This document shows positions 42,609 to 53,793 of a stretch of DNA of 64,000 bases, in pieces. The number at the start of each line of letters is the position of its first letter. The first letter of the stretch is position 1. The translations under genes and the position numbers were made by a program. The notes under the pieces were generated by a model. That model was not told where the DNA came from and made no database searches. It was given only the letters and a program-made list of their open reading frames with translations. The stretch is from Pedobacter helvus (lineage in GTDB: Bacteria; Bacteroidota; Bacteroidia; Sphingobacteriales; Sphingobacteriaceae): NCBI RefSeq assembly GCF_005925325.1, contig NZ_SRMP01000003.1:129210-193209 (forward strand). The letters are read 5' to 3'.

Positions 42609-45389
42609 TTACATTCTTCCTGGACCACCCATTCTAAAGTTACCTTGGCCTCTGCCTTGTTGTTGTGGGCTCATACCCGCGATGGTACTTAACGAATAAG
42701 TGAATGAGAACATGAAGTAACGTTTCAATACGTTAAAATTCTGATCTACGATTGAGTTGGCTGTTGCATTACGAATAACCCCTGTATTTTCGTTGAATAA
42801 GTCGTTTACAGAAAGCTTAAATGTTCCTTTATTTTTAAAGAACTGACGGCTGATATATGCATTCACTTGTGTGTAGTCTGCATTTGCAGTACCTCTACCT
42901 GTCAAACTGTTATAAGTAACATCTGTTTGCAAACGGATATTTCCAGGGAACATGTAGCTAATATCGATGTTTGGCGATAAGGTGTAGAAGTTAGTAGTTT
43001 GGCCAATTGTATAGCTACTGTGATCCCATCTACCAGACACACCCGCAATTAGATCTAGCTTATCCATGTTAGAAACCAATTTATAGCCATTTCTTAAACC
43101 AATAGATTTAGTAACGTTTTCTAAACCTTCGGTTACGTTGGTACCTTGACTAGCAGTCAATCCACCATCTATTTGTAGGTTTAATTTATTTCCTTTAATG
43201 ATAGGCAAACCTAAGTTACCGAAAATATTAGCAGAATAGTTTCCTTTAACATTCACGTAACCATTCTCAATTTTACCCAAATCATCACCAGCCTCGGTAA
43301 TCTCTCGTTGAGCATTACCAAAATCATTAAACGTTTGCGTAATAAATGCACCTAAGAACAAGGTACGATAGCTTGCGAAATCAAAATTATTGTAGAAAAT
43401 CCTTAAATTATTAGAAAAAGAAGGTTTCAAATTCGGATTACCCAGAGGTACCGTTTGGGTATTTGTATTATCCCTTACCGGTTGTATTTGATCTATACTA
43501 GGTTGATTAGTTCTACCATCGTAACGAATATTTAAACGTTTAGAGTTACTAAAATTATATCTAAATTGTGCTGATGGTGTAACATTAAAGAAATTTTGTC
43601 TGAACAAAAATCCTGTAGTTAAGTTATCATTTGTTCTATTAGTCAACTGACCAGCCACACCTACATTCCAGTTATATTTCTTCTCGTTTTTATTTAAACT
43701 GAACCCTAATGCATTAGTCCAAGTAGTGTTTTCGAATTCATTACTATAATCAATGTTAACTACATCATATTGCTGAGTTAGGTTGTTGAAATCATATACT
43801 AAGCGTTGTCTGTTGTCATGAGCATAACCATTTTGTAAATTAAACTCTAAACTCAAGGTTTTAGATAACGGTTCAGTGTACACTAACCTAGATGTATTGC
43901 TAAAAGAGTTTACGTTATTAGAAGTTAACTGATTTAAATTCTTAACTGGAAGTCCGTCTAAAGTCTCTGGATTTTTATTGAAGTTATCCGCTTCGCTATC
44001 ATTGATATTGGTGTTTATGTTTAACGAAAGCGTACGTCCACGGCGAAGAAACTTTCTTCTTAACAATAAATTGTTACTAATTGATGGAGTTTTGGAACCT
44101 GTATTTAAATCTTGGGTACCAACAGCATTTCCTGCTGTATTTACCCTATCGTAACTGCTAAAGCTATTGGCACTGTTATCTGTATAAGAGATATTTGGCT
44201 GCAATCTAATTGACGTTGCAGAATCTAGTTTAGTATCAATCATGAAGTTTAAACGGTGATTTAAACGTCTAGTAGTACTTTCCGAATCTTCTAAACTGGT
44301 AGTAGTTCTGTCGTTACTTAAAAATCTTTGTGTATTTGAAGTATTTGTGTTGAACAACGAAGTCTTGTTAAAGAAATAACTTCCGTTGAACTGTGTGCCA
44401 TCATCAAAAGTATCAGCAAAATCAATACCTCCAGCACTTGTGGTAGTAATACCTTGTTGTTGCTGACCACCGCCAGCACCACCAAACATCTGACCACGAC
44501 CACCGCCGCCACCGCCAACTCCTCCGCCAAAGTTTTGTTTGTTTACGTTATTGAACTGTCCTAAAAGTGAAATTCTTTGAGAACCATCAAAACGGTTCAC
44601 ATTGATGTTCACATCATGACGTTCATCGGTACCATAACCTACGGTAGTGTTTCCAATGTAACCTTTATTTTTAACACCATTTTTAGTAACGATATTCAAA
44701 ATCTTTTCACGGTTACCATCATCAACTCCAGAGAATTTAGATTGCTCAGACATATCATCAATGATTTGGATCTTATCTACCATATCAGCAGGTAGATTTC
44801 TGGTAGCCAACAACGGATCATTTCCCATAAAGTCTTTACCATCTACCCTTACTCTTTTGATGGTTTCTCCTTGCGTAGTAACCGTACCGTCTTTAGAAAC
44901 TTCTACGCCAGGTACTTTTTTCAATAAATCTTCTACCACTGAATTTTCCTTAACCTTCAAGGTAGCCGCATTAATCTCTAAGGTATCCTTTTTAACTACA
45001 ACTGGTGGAGTTTCTCCTTTAATTTCTACACCTTTCAGCGTTACACCAGTGTCTTCCATCAAAAGCTCACCAAAGTTAATACTAGGCTTAGCAGCTGTTA
45101 ATTCGAAGTCTTTATTGATGCTTTTTAAACCTAAGTACACTACATATAACCTGTATTTACCGGCAGCAATGTTATTAACGGAAAACGATCCATTGGCACT
45201 AGTAGAAGTAGAACCTACTACTGCAGAATCTGCGCTTAATCTTTTGATAGCAACTGAGGCATAATCTATTGGTTGTTTGTCTTTTTGATTTAATACCTTT
45301 CCACTAACAGTACCCTGCGATTGTGCAAAAGCAATATTGGCAATGCAAAACACAGCCAATAATAAAAATCTTTGTAAATGTTTGTTCAT
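42609..45389 (-). CDS. Outer-membrane beta-barrel protein with carboxypeptidase-regulatory and plug domains
   Basis: This 926-residue protein has a signal peptide (cleavage near AFAQ), a CarboxypepD_reg-like fold (about 25-110), a TonB-type plug (about 125-220: GVEVSKDGTVTTQGETIKRV) and an OMP_b-brl_3-type barrel. A Gly/Gln-rich loop occurs at about 285-320 and the C-terminus is also Gly/Gln-rich. It lacks an apparent SusD partner. Ligand unknown. Confidence 0.88.
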   Translation of the reverse strand: MNKHLQRFLLLAVFCIANIAFAQSQGTVSGKVLNQKDKQPIDYASVAIKRLSADSAVVGSTSTSANGSFSVNNIAAGKYRLYVVYLGLKSINKDFELTAAKPSINFGELLMEDTGVTLKGVEIKGETPPVVVKKDTLEINAATLKVKENSVVEDLLKKVPGVEVSKDGTVTTQGETIKRVRVDGKDFMGNDPLLATRNLPADMVDKIQIIDDMSEQSKFSGVDDGNREKILNIVTKNGVKNKGYIGNTTVGYGTDERHDVNINVNRFDGSQRISLLGQFNNVNKQNFGGGVGGGGGGRGQMFGGAGGGQQQQGITTTSAGGIDFADTFDDGTQFNGSYFFNKTSLFNTNTSNTQRFLSNDRTTTSLEDSESTTRRLNHRLNFMIDTKLDSATSIRLQPNISYTDNSANSFSSYDRVNTAGNAVGTQDLNTGSKTPSISNNLLLRRKFLRRGRTLSLNINTNINDSEADNFNKNPETLDGLPVKNLNQLTSNNVNSFSNTSRLVYTEPLSKTLSLEFNLQNGYAHDNRQRLVYDFNNLTQQYDVVNIDYSNEFENTTWTNALGFSLNKNEKKYNWNVGVAGQLTNRTNDNLTTGFLFRQNFFNVTPSAQFRYNFSNSKRLNIRYDGRTNQPSIDQIQPVRDNTNTQTVPLGNPNLKPSFSNNLRIFYNNFDFASYRTLFLGAFITQTFNDFGNAQREITEAGDDLGKIENGYVNVKGNYSANIFGNLGLPIIKGNKLNLQIDGGLTASQGTNVTEGLENVTKSIGLRNGYKLVSNMDKLDLIAGVSGRWDHSSYTIGQTTNFYTLSPNIDISYMFPGNIRLQTDVTYNSLTGRGTANADYTQVNAYISRQFFKNKGTFKLSVNDLFNENTGVIRNATANSIVDQNFNVLKRYFMFSFTYSLSTIAGMSPQQQGRGQGNFRMGGPGRM

Positions 45390-45657
45390 TCGATGTTTGA
45401 ATATTTATTTTTTTGAATTAACTATCAGACTTTAAAAGGTCGAAAAGGTTTGCTGAGGAGTAAGAAAATTGTGGTAACATTTTAAATACAACTAACTTTA
45501 TCGTTACAAAAAGCGGCCGGTAATCCAGTTGCAAGAAACAAAAACAAAAAATTATAGGCTTCTATGATGAGAACGGGGGATTTTCGGGCATTTACAACTA
45601 GGTTTAAAAATACTGCACGACTGAAGTATTAAAATCAGAAAAAAAACGATTAACAGA
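45390..45657. other. Intergenic region, no gene seen
   Basis: AT-rich gap between vanZ and the barrel gene. No repeat family member or clean -7 box was found; the minus-strand promoter of the barrel gene must lie here. Confidence 0.5.
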
Positions 45658-46062
45658 TTAAACCTTCTTCTCATTGTAATTTGATAAGTGTAAAAGTACA
45701 TAACTAAACACGCCCATTAAGCAACCTATCATGTCACAAGCAAAGTCCCACCACTCTGCAGAACGATAAGTAAACACTTTCCATTGCAGCAGCTCTATAC
45801 CTCCACCAATAACAGCAGAGATCAGGATGATTTTAAAAATAGTGAGCGAGCGAAAACTATAATTATGCTGATATTTTATTTTGCCGTAGAACAACAAAAT
45901 AGTAAGCACATAAAAAAAGCCTAGGTGAGCCAGCTTATCAAAGCCGGTGAAGAAAAAACCAGCACTATCACCGCCAGAGAGATTAATATTGCAAAGCACT
46001 AAAGTAATTGCTGTCCACAGGATGGCCCAACGTTGGTACCTTAGTGCTTTGAATTTGGCCAT
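45658..46062 (-). CDS. VanZ-family membrane protein
   Basis: This 134-residue protein has four predicted helices and the VanZ signature FDKLAHLGFFYVLTILLF, with an acidic/arginine helix pair (GGGIELLQWKVFTYRSAEWWD). Function outside teicoplanin resistance is unknown. It begins 1 bp after the gcvH stop, in the conserved sprA-gcvH-vanZ order of Bacteroidota. Confidence 0.85.
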   Translation of the reverse strand: MAKFKALRYQRWAILWTAITLVLCNINLSGGDSAGFFFTGFDKLAHLGFFYVLTILLFYGKIKYQHNYSFRSLTIFKIILISAVIGGGIELLQWKVFTYRSAEWWDFACDMIGCLMGVFSYVLLHLSNYNEKKV

Positions 46063-46063
46063 A

Positions 46064-46444
46064 TTATGCGCCTATTAACGCTTTGTATTCGTCTGCACTT
46101 AACAATCCGTCTACATCGCTCGCATTAGCTAAAGTAACTTTAACCATCCAACCTTGTCCATAAGGATCAGAGTTTACCAATTCTGGATTATCATTCAAAG
46201 CTGCGTTAAATTCGTTTACCGTACCAGCAACTGGCATAAAAAGATCAGAAACAGTTTTTACCGCTTCTACAGTACCAAATACTTCTTCAGCAGCAACCTC
46301 AGCACCAACAGTGTTGATATCGATGTAAACAATATCTCCCAATTCTCTTTGTGCAAAATCAGTAATACCGATAGTAGCTTCGTTACCTGATACCGATACC
46401 CATTCGTGATCTTTTGTGTATTTTAACTCTGATGGAAAGTTCAT
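46064..46444 (-). CDS. gcvH: Glycine cleavage system H protein
   Basis: GcvH shuttles the aminomethyl group on a lipoyl arm. This 126-residue protein is full length with the lipoylation lysine at K63 ([12 protein letters not shown]). It lies between sprA and vanZ and far from gcvT. A near -7 box, TAACTTCG, is at 46489-46496. Confidence 0.96.
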   Translation of the reverse strand: MNFPSELKYTKDHEWVSVSGNEATIGITDFAQRELGDIVYIDINTVGAEVAAEEVFGTVEAVKTVSDLFMPVAGTVNEFNAALNDNPELVNSDPYGQGWMVKVTLANASDVDGLLSADEYKALIGA

Positions 46445-46616
46445 TTTTATACGATTAAGTTTTGTTTTTTGTGTTTGAATTATAATTGCGAAGTTAATAA
46501 TTTTTGTTGGGGCGAAAAATTTTTCGCCCGTACAAGAAAGTCTTTTGCCCCCATGGATTTTTTTCTGTCTAGAAAGTTCTTTTAGCCTATATAAAATTTA
46601 ACTAAATGTTATCATT

Positions 46617-49600
46617 CTAATTTAAAGTTGCTCTTAAACTGAAACCAAAGTTGCTGAACGATGTATTAAACGACTGCGAAGTATACGGTTTAGTAATGTT
46701 CGAATCATAGAATAAACGGACGTTAAAACGTTGGTTCAACACATAATCAACACTTGGGCGTAACGTAATGTTTTTAGCCCCAGATGATACCTCAGCTTCG
46801 GTAATATCTGCCCTGTAGATTACGGTCTTGTTATCCCTTACTGATATATCTAACTTAAAATCCATGTTGTTATCCATTTTTAACTGTTTAAATAAACCGA
46901 ACGGAAAACGGAATTTCGTAGTACGATAACCCAAGCCAAACACTAAATTATTCTCAGAAAGATGAGCTAATTGGCTGTTCGACAAACTTAAGCCCAATAA
47001 CCTAGTTTTATTGATCTCGAAATTAAGCGTCATGTTATTTTTTAAACGAGTATCTATACCTACCAACGGCGCAAACTGCTCGGCAATGCTCACCTGTGCG
47101 AACTGGTACAATGGCAAGAAATTGCCATTTACATCTTTACTACTTACGAAACCACCAACTTCTTCATATTTCAGCAAGCTGTTAAATCCATTTACACTAT
47201 AAACCGAACGGTAGCCATGTCTTAGGCTCATTTCAGAAAAACGATCAGCAATGAATGGATATTTTGTTAATCCGGAATAGGTTAAACGCCAGTTTGGCAA
47301 AGGTATTTTTGGTAATACGTTTAAGCTGGATGAATTGGCATCTTTGCCTGTATATGCTGCCAAAAATGCCAGCACAACAACATCTTGCGAACTCTTATCG
47401 TAACCGGCGGCATAGCCAGCCACAACGCCGGCAGAGTTAGGGTTCAAAGCCCCTAAACGACGAGAAATTACGGACCTATTATTCATGAATTCATTAAAGA
47501 CACTAGACAAAGTACTGCCGCTCTTATCTCTAAATGCTGTTCCAAATGTGATGGTAGAGATACTGTAATCGCCAGTTGTATTCGGGCTTAGGTTGGTAAA
47601 TCCGCCAGATGGCACATCGTACTTGAAGTTAGTTGAATAGTTTAAGGTGCGGTTTTTACTCGCTGTCAACGTTACCTTCAAGTCCTTCAAAGGTTCGATG
47701 GTACTTGTCAACTGAAAATCTTCACGAAGTGTATTCACATACAGCTGCATTTGATTTTCGTCGGTTGTAATCCACCCATTGTTAACTGCCATTAACCGGA
47801 TGTCTCTCTGGCTACCGAACACGAAGCCCAAACCTGGTGCACCGGTAACCCCATCAATACCAAAGAATTTTGTTTTCGGCAAATACCCTGGCAAGAACGT
47901 TCCCCGAGTTTGTGTAAATGCTACGTTGACATTTTTGATACTGGTTAACAATCCGACCATAAAATTCGAAAACTTAAATACGGTATCTCGATTGTTGAGC
48001 GTTCGTCTAACAAAGCCAAACTTGTTGTACAGCGAAGCCATATTTAAGGTTGGATTTACCTGTATAGTTCTCGAGTTTTGGATGGTGTTACCTAAATCAA
48101 TTGTTGGATCATTTAGGGTAGACAATGCTTCTGTTTGCCAAGTAAATGTAGTTCCGTAAGTAGTGGCTACAGTTACCCAATCCATACCTGGAATTTTATT
48201 TAGCGGCCAGTTATATCTTACGTTTAAGCTATGGTTATAATCTGTAGTACGCCCCAAGTTCTTAAGGTTATTCCACAAAGTATCTCTCTTTAAGCCATCT
48301 ACACGGCCTTCTGGCTCATCAATAATAGAATAATTGGTGGCATCGAAATCTAAACTTAGCGATTTAGTTAAATCCCACGCAATACCATAAACCCTGGTCA
48401 CCTGAAAGTTCTTGTTAAAAGTGGTGTTAATTGGAATATAGTTATTTGGATCGTTGTTTCTCAGCGTATTTTCCGAGTAGAAACGGTCAAAATCTATCCT
48501 AAAATTAATTGCGTTTGGTAGCAATGTAAAGTTAAAATCCTTCAATAATTTTAAGGTATTGGATTTAATCAGTTTTTCAAATGGCTGATAACTTTTTGAA
48601 TTGTAACTGTAATTATAGGCTAAAGATGCCTTGTAGGTATTTTGTATGGTAGATTGGTTGATAAAATCACGGTGTGACAACTTGCTCTGCGCATAAGAAA
48701 TATTGAAGTTTTCGATATCCCAAAGCCTAACTTTTGCGTCTTCGCTCACACGATTTTTACGTACATTGGTAAAGGCCAAACTACTGCGGGTAGTATAGTC
48801 TTGGGCAAAGTTTAATATCGAATCTCGCTGTGCTTTGTTCGAAGCATCTAATGCTTTTGACAACTCGATATCTGGCGTACGTGGATCGAACTGAGGCGTT
48901 GCAACCTGTTTAGAATAACTTACAAACATAGGCACCGTTATTCCGCTGGTTTTAGGCAGAAATTTACCTAATTCCATATTCGAAGAAATATCGAAAGCGG
49001 TATGATCAGCTCTGCTACGTTCACTTACTTTACTATCTATAGAACCGAAACCAACTGTAGATTTGGTTCCGGAAACATTTACGTCAGCAAAATCGGCCAG
49101 TTTCATATTCACTCTTGCCGTTGCTGCCCAACCACCACGTTCATCAAACTCGGTTAAGCGTAATTCGTTAAACCATACTTGGCCATACTTGGGTAAGCCA
49201 TCATCATCCGAAGAAGAACCAACTGCTCCTCTCAACGGATTTTTTACACCCAACATGTATACACGTACCTTACTCATATCTGGTTGGCCTTTAACGATGA
49301 TTGTATTTACACCATCGCTATAGCGAAACGGCTGATTGATTGGCCACGGACCAGCACCCAAACGAGCATTGTTACGAGCAATTTTTGCTTTTTGGAACAA
49401 GTCTAACTCAATATCTAGCTTGTTATCTTCCGGCCAAATGGCATAGGGATCACTCGTACCCGGCTGCGTTACGCGTAAAGGCTTGTTATACTCGTAATAG
49501 TTATCGTCATTATCGGTACCAATTCTTAAAAAGGCGCTTAGATCGTTATTTTCTAAAGTGTGTACGCCATCAGCTTCTAAGTGGACGTACATTTCCAATC

Positions 49601-52600
49601 GTTTATACGATCTAAAATCGTTGATCCCTGTTTTAAAAGCTGCCCTACCATAACCGTCTCGCAAATCTTTCACAATTAGAGACAACGATTGCTCATTTTG
49701 ACGAGTATCACCTCTGTAATTGCTAAAATCACGCTCTCTTTCTATACCAGGAGGCACAACGTAGGGAATTGGTGTTCTCCTACCATTCTCTTCGATATTT
49801 ACTGTTCCTAGTTCTAGGATAGAATTATCCGCAGGTGGCGTTAAACCTAAACTTGGGTCAGCAATAACTTTATTGCTTTCATTTTTGGCATTGTATTGTC
49901 TCCACTCGCCACGTACAAACTGAATTTTAGCGAATCTTAATACGGCTGTATCCGCAAACTCAGTCATAAACATTCTCACGAAACGGATAGATTTAAAATC
50001 TTGGATACCGCCCATTGCTCTTTCATATTGAGCCAAAGGAATACGGATTTGATACCAAGTTGCATTTTGAGTTTGTCCATTTGCTAATTTCACTGCAGAA
50101 ACCACTTTATCTGTCACAAAGCCTTGCCCTACTTGCAAATCTCCCGGACGGATAGACACTTTATACTGAAAGTACTCATCAGACTGGGTCATGTTGTTAT
50201 CACGATTGATATCCTCGCCATCTGGCAATGCAGTAGATGCTGAGTTTTCTAAACCCAGTTCTTGTTGTGATTGCTGCGAAGTCTTAGAGTTTCCTTCCAG
50301 CCCATTAAAGTTCATGTAACGCTTCAAAATCCCTGCATTTTCTTGGTCTAACACGCCGCCCCTGAAATATGCATAATCATCAGACGATGGATCATTTTCA
50401 AATGCCGCTGCCGCTCCTGGATTTAGTAATGCTTTAATTTGGTTGATCTCATTCTGAAATTTCGCTCTTTCGTTAGCGTTAGACAAACCATCTAAACCCA
50501 CGTCTTGCGCACGCCTCACATTGGGGTCGTTATCAAAAACCTGTACAACTGGTTGTAACTTTGCTACCCTGCCCCAAATGGTTTCGTCGTATTTACTCGG
50601 ATCATCTCCGGCAGGCAAACCGTTTTCAATAGATTTACGTCCATCTCGCAAAATATCTTCCGAAATATTACCAATATTGAAATATAAATCTCCACCTTGT
50701 GAACCTGGCTTGTAAATGAATGGATCTAACATCCAGAGTTCTATATATTCGATATTGTTAGCTTCGAAATCATTTACATCAACCCTACGCATTAAACCAC
50801 CCCATCTACTCCTCGGATTTTGTAAAGTTCCATCTGCATTGAAACCAGTTGTTGTAAAGTTGTAAGGACCTCTTAACATTGGATAGTAAGCCAAATCTAA
50901 GGTTTGCAAAGTAATGGCCTGCCCTGTACTAATTTGCTTAAATGGAAACACCTCAGTTTCCAAAACCTCTCTTACGTAATGATTAGACAGCTCATTCTTA
51001 TTGTTTCGCAAACTAGCTGGTATTTGTCCCTGCCCACCTCTACCGTAAAAAAGAGGATCAATATTATAGAAGGCTATTTTTGCCCTGTTGTAACCATAAG
51101 ACAAACTCGGGCTTAAACTTGGAGAACCTTCGGGAAACAATTGTGGTGTACCCGAAATTTGCCAAGCAATAGCACTCTTCAAATCTATGACAGAACGTGA
51201 AGCTTCAAAATCATCAATGTAACTGGTACCACCTTTACTGCCGCCCATATTTAACGCAGATGGATGTCCTGGAACCAATTGCGCAAACTCTCCATAAAAC
51301 GTAATATTCGATTTTTCCTTAGTAGAAATAAATGGGAGTTTATCCACCATTTTGGTCAAAAACCTAGACGACGAGGTGTAGTTCACATCCATTCCCCAAA
51401 TAGAGTTGGAGATAGGTTCTTCACCAAAGTTTACTTTTGGAGTTATTGGGCGCTCGGTAAGGTTCATAAATGTACCCCCGATATTCAATTTATTGTTCAC
51501 CCGATAATCACCACGAATACCAAATAAAGAGCGTTGCTGCAAACCAAAAAGCTCATTATTTTCTGTAGAAATTCTAATGGATTGGCCCGAACTCAATAAA
51601 GCGGTATTTAAGATTTTTACACGGCCGCTCATGTAATCTACGGTAAAGTCGTTACCCTCTATCAAAGGAATACTTCCCATAAATACCTTTACAGAACCTT
51701 CTGGCACGTTAATCGCATTTAAGCTAAATTCCGAAGAAATCTCAGACTGATAATGTCCTTTAATGATGTATCTATCTTTACCTGGGAATGATTGCTGGGC
51801 TACCACTTTTGTAGAATCGTACAATTGCGGATAGGTGTATTTATCAATCAGATTAGTTTCGGTAGAAACAAACTGAGCAGCCAAATCTTTACCAAACGGC
51901 TCTATTACGGGAAAAATGATACGACCTTGTTGTGGATCGATAGTAACATAACCGCTAATGGTATTTGTTAACGAGGTAGCAGAAGTACCTGTCCCAAAAG
52001 TTGGGTTGTTGGTAGTACCGATATTACTTTGCGACGAAGCGAAAGGACTGCTTTGAGCTTCGAAATCGAAAACACCATCAGGCTTACGCTCTTTTTGCTG
52101 ATTTAATCGATCTAAAGCTACTGCTTGTAACCAAATTTTATTAGTAGTTCTTGCTCCTTCGGTGATTACAGCACGCTCTACACCCGCCGTTTCGTCTATC
52201 CTTAAAATATCTAACTTAAAGTTTTGATTACTGATTTGGTAACCACCAATGTTATAGATGTTTTTCATCATCAAATCCCAAATAGGCAAGTTGGGTTTGG
52301 TAGTTTCATTTTTAAGCAATTTCGCAAATAAAACATTCGGGGTTGCTTGGTCAAAAGGAACGTCGGTAGAAAACTCACCGACCTGAAACTCTTGGCCATT
52401 ATAGGTATAGCGATAAGCTACAGCCAACAACTCATCTGTATTTAACTGAACGTTTAAAGAGATGTAACCCAACTGCGGGTGCATGGTAAACTCCCTATCT
52501 GTAAGTTTACGTGCATAGGTAATTTTAGCGAAGTTATCTGTGGATCCAGAACCTTGAAAAAATTGGAGTAAATCGTTACTATTAGATAATCTTGCCCCCG

Positions 52601-53783
52601 GTGGGATCGTTGCTAATAAATTATTGGATTGGGTTGGGAAGGTACTGTTATTAAATCCCGAAGGCAAACTATCAGTTCTTGTACGGGCAAAGGCTGGGTT
52701 ACGCGGCGCATACTCTGCCAAGTCGGCGAAACCAATTACATCTCTAGAATCTGTGGTGTTGCCTGTTTTGTTAGTGATCCAAACTTCTACTTTAGTAATA
52801 TTAACCGCCGACAAAACATTTGGAGGCGTTCTTTGCGCTCTATTGTATTGATCTCTGAAGTACTGAGCTAAGAAATAGTGCTTATTGGCCTCGTACTCAC
52901 TACCACTAATGCGATATTCGTTTTGCTGCGCTCCGTTACTAATTTCTATCTGTTTAGATTGAGATTTTTGCTGTGTGAAAACCGTAGTTAATCCTAATTT
53001 ACCAAATTGCAATTGGGTTTTAATACCGAATAAAGCCTGCGTACCAGTTATTAAAGATGTATTTAAGGGTAAGCTTACATTACCAGCTTCAATTTTCCTA
53101 ATGATGTCATCAGGGCCGCCGGTATAATCTAATTTGATCTGGTTTTCAAAATCGAACTGCGCCATGGTGTTGTAGTTCATCTTGATTTTCATCTTGGTAC
53201 CAATGTTACCTACCACATCCATTTGGATACGCTGAGTAAAATCAAAATTACTCTGAACACGCTGACGTTCGTTAAAAAGTGGGTTTTCGTTCTTGTTTAC
53301 TCTACCCAAAAACGTCAGCTCGGCCTCGCCACTTGGCTGAATATCAATGGTAGTGCCTCCAAAAATCTTCTCAAAAACGCGGCTATTGATTTTTACTTCC
53401 GGAATAACTCCTGTTTTACGAATATCATCTATCTCCTGATTAGAAAATAAACGCCAATTTTCACGTTTGATATCGCTATTCACCATACGCAAATATTGCT
53501 CTACGGTGAGGTATTGAGGTGGCGTATAGAGTTTATCGCCGATACGCTCGGTTATCACATAACGGTTATTGGCAGCATCGTATGCTACCTCTCTCTTGAT
53601 ATTTTCCGGAAGTTTAAAAAACGGATTGCTATAGTTACGCAATCCCATCCATTGTTTTTCTTGTAGATTAAATGTGTTCTTCGCAGAGTCTATCCTAGAT
53701 CCTGCACTGTTTACCTGTGAGAACGATTTATTGCCTACGCATAGGCCTACCAATAAAACAAAATAGGTAAGTTTGTTTGTCAA
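46617..53783 (-). CDS. sprA: Type IX secretion outer-membrane translocon SprA
   Basis: SprA (SOV) forms the large outer-membrane channel of the T9SS. This 2388-residue protein has a signal peptide (cleavage near SFSQ), the N-terminal RENWRLFSNQE region, the repeated SprA barrel domains, and an aromatic terminal strand (FGFSLRATLN). Its length and neighbours (ruvA before, gcvH and vanZ after) fit known SprA loci. It predicts protein secretion and possibly gliding. Confidence 0.95.
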   Translation of the reverse strand: MTNKLTYFVLLVGLCVGNKSFSQVNSAGSRIDSAKNTFNLQEKQWMGLRNYSNPFFKLPENIKREVAYDAANNRYVITERIGDKLYTPPQYLTVEQYLRMVNSDIKRENWRLFSNQEIDDIRKTGVIPEVKINSRVFEKIFGGTTIDIQPSGEAELTFLGRVNKNENPLFNERQRVQSNFDFTQRIQMDVVGNIGTKMKIKMNYNTMAQFDFENQIKLDYTGGPDDIIRKIEAGNVSLPLNTSLITGTQALFGIKTQLQFGKLGLTTVFTQQKSQSKQIEISNGAQQNEYRISGSEYEANKHYFLAQYFRDQYNRAQRTPPNVLSAVNITKVEVWITNKTGNTTDSRDVIGFADLAEYAPRNPAFARTRTDSLPSGFNNSTFPTQSNNLLATIPPGARLSNSNDLLQFFQGSGSTDNFAKITYARKLTDREFTMHPQLGYISLNVQLNTDELLAVAYRYTYNGQEFQVGEFSTDVPFDQATPNVLFAKLLKNETTKPNLPIWDLMMKNIYNIGGYQISNQNFKLDILRIDETAGVERAVITEGARTTNKIWLQAVALDRLNQQKERKPDGVFDFEAQSSPFASSQSNIGTTNNPTFGTGTSATSLTNTISGYVTIDPQQGRIIFPVIEPFGKDLAAQFVSTETNLIDKYTYPQLYDSTKVVAQQSFPGKDRYIIKGHYQSEISSEFSLNAINVPEGSVKVFMGSIPLIEGNDFTVDYMSGRVKILNTALLSSGQSIRISTENNELFGLQQRSLFGIRGDYRVNNKLNIGGTFMNLTERPITPKVNFGEEPISNSIWGMDVNYTSSSRFLTKMVDKLPFISTKEKSNITFYGEFAQLVPGHPSALNMGGSKGGTSYIDDFEASRSVIDLKSAIAWQISGTPQLFPEGSPSLSPSLSYGYNRAKIAFYNIDPLFYGRGGQGQIPASLRNNKNELSNHYVREVLETEVFPFKQISTGQAITLQTLDLAYYPMLRGPYNFTTTGFNADGTLQNPRSRWGGLMRRVDVNDFEANNIEYIELWMLDPFIYKPGSQGGDLYFNIGNISEDILRDGRKSIENGLPAGDDPSKYDETIWGRVAKLQPVVQVFDNDPNVRRAQDVGLDGLSNANERAKFQNEINQIKALLNPGAAAAFENDPSSDDYAYFRGGVLDQENAGILKRYMNFNGLEGNSKTSQQSQQELGLENSASTALPDGEDINRDNNMTQSDEYFQYKVSIRPGDLQVGQGFVTDKVVSAVKLANGQTQNATWYQIRIPLAQYERAMGGIQDFKSIRFVRMFMTEFADTAVLRFAKIQFVRGEWRQYNAKNESNKVIADPSLGLTPPADNSILELGTVNIEENGRRTPIPYVVPPGIERERDFSNYRGDTRQNEQSLSLIVKDLRDGYGRAAFKTGINDFRSYKRLEMYVHLEADGVHTLENNDLSAFLRIGTDNDDNYYEYNKPLRVTQPGTSDPYAIWPEDNKLDIELDLFQKAKIARNNARLGAGPWPINQPFRYSDGVNTIIVKGQPDMSKVRVYMLGVKNPLRGAVGSSSDDDGLPKYGQVWFNELRLTEFDERGGWAATARVNMKLADFADVNVSGTKSTVGFGSIDSKVSERSRADHTAFDISSNMELGKFLPKTSGITVPMFVSYSKQVATPQFDPRTPDIELSKALDASNKAQRDSILNFAQDYTTRSSLAFTNVRKNRVSEDAKVRLWDIENFNISYAQSKLSHRDFINQSTIQNTYKASLAYNYSYNSKSYQPFEKLIKSNTLKLLKDFNFTLLPNAINFRIDFDRFYSENTLRNNDPNNYIPINTTFNKNFQVTRVYGIAWDLTKSLSLDFDATNYSIIDEPEGRVDGLKRDTLWNNLKNLGRTTDYNHSLNVRYNWPLNKIPGMDWVTVATTYGTTFTWQTEALSTLNDPTIDLGNTIQNSRTIQVNPTLNMASLYNKFGFVRRTLNNRDTVFKFSNFMVGLLTSIKNVNVAFTQTRGTFLPGYLPKTKFFGIDGVTGAPGLGFVFGSQRDIRLMAVNNGWITTDENQMQLYVNTLREDFQLTSTIEPLKDLKVTLTASKNRTLNYSTNFKYDVPSGGFTNLSPNTTGDYSISTITFGTAFRDKSGSTLSSVFNEFMNNRSVISRRLGALNPNSAGVVAGYAAGYDKSSQDVVVLAFLAAYTGKDANSSSLNVLPKIPLPNWRLTYSGLTKYPFIADRFSEMSLRHGYRSVYSVNGFNSLLKYEEVGGFVSSKDVNGNFLPLYQFAQVSIAEQFAPLVGIDTRLKNNMTLNFEINKTRLLGLSLSNSQLAHLSENNLVFGLGYRTTKFRFPFGLFKQLKMDNNMDFKLDISVRDNKTVIYRADITEAEVSSGAKNITLRPSVDYVLNQRFNVRLFYDSNITKPYTSQSFNTSFSNFGFSLRATLN

Positions 53784-53793
53784 TCTGGTTTAT

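Noticed and set aside
46617..53783. Several long antisense frames inside sprA
   Set aside because: They are frame shadows of a very long gene with biased codons and show no domain or start context.
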